From positions 36,769,488 through 36,833,487 of the forward strand of contig CM073898.1 in assembly GCA_037176705.1 (NCBI GenBank): DNA of 64,000 nt. Direction: 5' to 3'. The first letter of the stretch is position 1, and every line of letters starts with the position of its first letter. Under the pieces are notes generated by a model that worked only from the letters and a program-made list of their open reading frames with translations, searched no databases and was not told the origin of the DNA. Of the stretch, positions 62,346 through 64,000 are shown in pieces. The stretch comes from Molossus alvarezi. Taxonomy: Eukaryota; Chordata; Mammalia; Chiroptera; Molossidae. A program made the position numbers and the translations under genes.

Positions 62346-62526
62346 TTTGGCTGCCTCTCTGTGTTTGTTTCTGTGTATTACTTAATGAAAGGTATGGGGC
62401 TCGCTGAGACCCGATGTTGCTCGTTTGAAAGAATTTAGGGAAAACCTGAAGCAGGATCCAAGACCGGCCAATCCTATGGTTAAGCAAGTGGCAACAGCTT
62501 GGGTGGGCTTGAAAGTTGTGTGGGGT

Positions 62527-62584
62527 GGGGCGGGGCCTCAGGGAGTCAGCGGGGCGGGGCCTCTGGGAGTCAGTGGGGCGGGGC
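62527..62584. promoter_or_regulatory. Three GC boxes in a 24-bp tandem repeat
   Basis: The ten-mer ggggcggggc occurs at 62527-62536, 62551-62560 and 62575-62584, with exactly 24 bases between starts. The intervening text (ctcagggagtcagc; ctctgggagtcagt) is also repeated. The ten-mer matches the Sp1/KLF consensus. It sits about 180 bases upstream of ORF1. Confidence 0.85.
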
Positions 62585-63212
62585 TACCAGTGTGAGCCAG
62601 GTTGCTGGAGTCCCAGATATGGTGGCTGTCTGCCGCCCCGGGAAGGGCTCACCAAAGGAACAAAGGCCTCTTACAGCACGTTTGTCCCCGAGGAAGCCCC
62701 CTGTCCAGCCCTCGCTCCAGTGCCAAACAGCTCAGTTCTTCCCTGTATGTCTCTGGCGCCCCTCGAGCTGCCTCCCCTCCGAGCTTAGAGGGAGAGAGTC
62801 CGATAAGTCCGTGCGCGGGCCCTTTAGGGAGCTGCCTGGGGCTCCAGCCGCTTCAGCCTCCCTGAGCCTCAGTTTCCGCTGGTTTTTCCAGCCAGAAGTT
62901 ATGGGGATTCTCTTCCTGGCACTGGAACCCTGAGCGGGGCACCTGGTGTGGGACAGGGACCCCTCAGTCCTCAGGGAGGACCTTCCCAGCCGCTGGAGCC
63001 TCCTGATTTTTATCCGCCACACGTGGGTGTGGGACCAGACCGTCGTGCCGCCGCCCCTCCTACCAGTCTGGATGTGGCTGCTGCTTTAATTCCGTAGTTG
63101 TAGGACTTCCATTCAGGTTGATTTCAGGCGGTTTTGAATGACGGTTGTTCTGTAGTTTAGTTGTAATTTTGATGTGGTTGTGGGAGGACGCGATACCGCG
63201 TTTACCTACGCT

Positions 63213-63230
63213 GCCATCTTGACCGGAAGT
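63213..63230 (-). promoter_or_regulatory. YY1-type and ETS-type motifs at the element's 5' end
   Basis: On the minus strand caagatggc (63213-63221) lies about 11 bases from the element's first base, the position at which human LINE-1 carries its YY1 site that directs correct initiation. It is immediately preceded by acttccggt, an ETS-like core. Function is inferred from position and motif. Confidence 0.7.
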
Positions 63231-63231
63231 C

Positions 63232-64000
63232 TTGAATTTATTCTTATGTGTGGTGTAAAAAGGTGGTCTCATTTCATTTTTTACACATATCTGTCCAATT
63301 TCCCAAACACCATTTATTGAATAGATTATCTTTACCCCATTGTATGTTCTTGTCTCCTTTGTCAAATATTAATTGACCATATAAACGTCAGTTTATTTCT
63401 GGGCTCTCTGTTCTCTTCCATTGATCTATATGTATGTTTTAATGCTAGTACCATGCTGTTTTGATTACTATGGCTTTGTAGTATAGTTTATTATCAGGTA
63501 ACATGATTCCTCCAACTTTGTTCTTTCTCAGGATTGCTGTGGCAATTTAGGGTCATCTGTGGTTTCACATAAATTTTTGGAATATTTGTTCTAGTTCTGT
63601 GGAATAAACTATTGGTATCTTGATAGAAACTGCATTAAATCTATAGATTGCTTTGGGTAGTATAGACATGTACATGATATTAATTCTTCCTATCCATGAA
63701 CACTGTATATGCTACCACTTATTTGTATCTTCTTTAATTTCTTCAGTGTCTTATAATTTATAATTTTCTGAGTACAGATCTTTTGCATCCTTAGTTAAAT
63801 GTATTCATCAGTATATTACATTTTTTTGATGCAACTATAAATGGGATTGTTTTCTTAGTTTTCCTTTCTGATAGTTCATTAATGATGCATAAAAATGCAA
63901 CTGATTTTTGGGTATTTACTTTGTATTCTGATACTTACCTAAATTTATTTATCAGTTCTATTTGTTTTGTTTTTGGTGGGATCTTTAGGGTTCTTTGTTT
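63232..64000 (-). mobile_element. LINE-1 copy D, 5' part, continuing past the window
   Basis: Continues the interrupted ORF2 on the minus strand: plus text ccaaacaccatttattgaat, gtaccatgctgttttgatta and ttaattcttcctatccatga is reversed LINE-1 ORF2, reaching toward the reverse transcriptase at the window edge. No long frame remains. The element is more decayed than copies A and B. Confidence 0.9.

Larger units (their letters stand above)
61042..63231 (-). mobile_element. Full-length HAL1-like (half-L1) retrotransposon
   Basis: A 2,190-base LINE on the minus strand inside LINE-1 copy D. A perfect 14-bp target duplication, ttgaatttattctt, lies at 61028-61041 and 63232-63245. In transcription order: an 886-base CpG-rich 5' UTR starting acttccggtcaagatggcag, an intact ORF1 (62345 to 61404), then only about 360 bases of 3' UTR with a G-rich tract, an aataaa signal (reverse of 61058-61063) and a short A-rich tail. 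No ORF2 sequence exists between ORF1 and the tail. Elements with this layout are known as HAL1; they depend on LINE-1 ORF2p. Because both ends are present, the lack of ORF2 is not 5' truncation. Confidence 0.9.
62346..63231 (-). promoter_or_regulatory. 5' UTR / internal promoter of the HAL1-like element
   Basis: A GC- and CpG-rich 886-base leader in an AT-rich window. LINE-1 5' UTRs contain the polymerase II promoter and often an antisense promoter. Visible here: a YY1-type motif at the transcription start, GC boxes in its 3' part, and an E-box cacgtg at 63020-63025. Several plus-strand and minus-strand frames open because of composition and are not genes. Confidence 0.75.

Noticed and set aside
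61750..62385. A 211-codon plus-strand frame rich in S, L and F
   Set aside because: Antisense of the intact ORF1; its serine/leucine-rich composition is what antisense of a coiled-coil gene gives.
62499..62933. Overlapping GC-rich plus-strand frames of 87-144 codons
   Set aside because: They fall in the 5' UTR of the HAL1-like element and arise from few AT-rich stop codons.
1..64000. Helitron (HeliBat) insertions, abundant in some vespertilionid bats
   Set aside because: I looked for their characteristic ends and internal phrases and saw none. Their absence does not settle the family of bat.

Overview
The window looks like AT-rich nuclear DNA of a bat, most likely Yangochiroptera (vespertilionid or allied). 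The evidence is a set of about sixteen tRNA-derived SINEs of the Ves type, many with target-site duplications (TSDs), together with bat-type LINE-1 copies and older mammal-wide repeats (MIR, L2, hAT-Charlie, Tigger, L1M). I see no intact host protein-coding gene. The region is intergenic or lies inside a large intron.

Layout. 1-26 kb: mostly unique AT-rich sequence with old repeats (hAT remnant at 3.5 kb, Tigger element at 7.2-8.1 kb, MIR and L2 pieces), scattered Ves SINEs, a long GGAA microsatellite at 9.3 kb, LTR-like remnants at 9.4-10.1, 23.6-24.2 and 25.1-25.3 kb, and an unexplained CpG-rich block at 24.5-24.7 kb. 26.9-30.5 kb: a 5'-truncated LINE-1 (copy A) with a broken ORF2 and a 13-bp TSD. 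35.5-36.9 kb: a shorter truncated LINE-1 (copy B) with its own TSD. 41-47 kb: an old L1 tail, a possible decayed exon at 42.3-42.5 kb, a short LINE tail at 43.3 kb, and a processed pseudogene of POLR2K at 46.1-46.3 kb. 50-58 kb: a dense SINE cluster containing inverted pairs, with L1M pieces and LINE-1 copy C. 59.2-59.9 kb: a probable LTR. 60.2 kb to the window end: LINE-1 copy D, split by a younger element.

The most notable object is that younger element (61042-63231, minus strand). It is a complete, TSD-flanked LINE with a CpG-rich 5' UTR, an uninterrupted 313-codon ORF1, a short 3' UTR and no ORF2: a half-L1 (HAL1) type non-autonomous element. Its 3' end resembles that of copies A and B, which suggests that their reverse transcriptase mobilised it. 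Its 5' UTR carries three identical GC boxes at an exact 24-base period.

Almost all recognisable sequence here is retrotransposon-derived. LINE-1 enzymes (copies A-D are dead relics) would have supplied the reverse transcriptase for the Ves SINEs, the POLR2K retrocopy and the HAL1-like element. All family names come from memory of consensus features; no database search was run.
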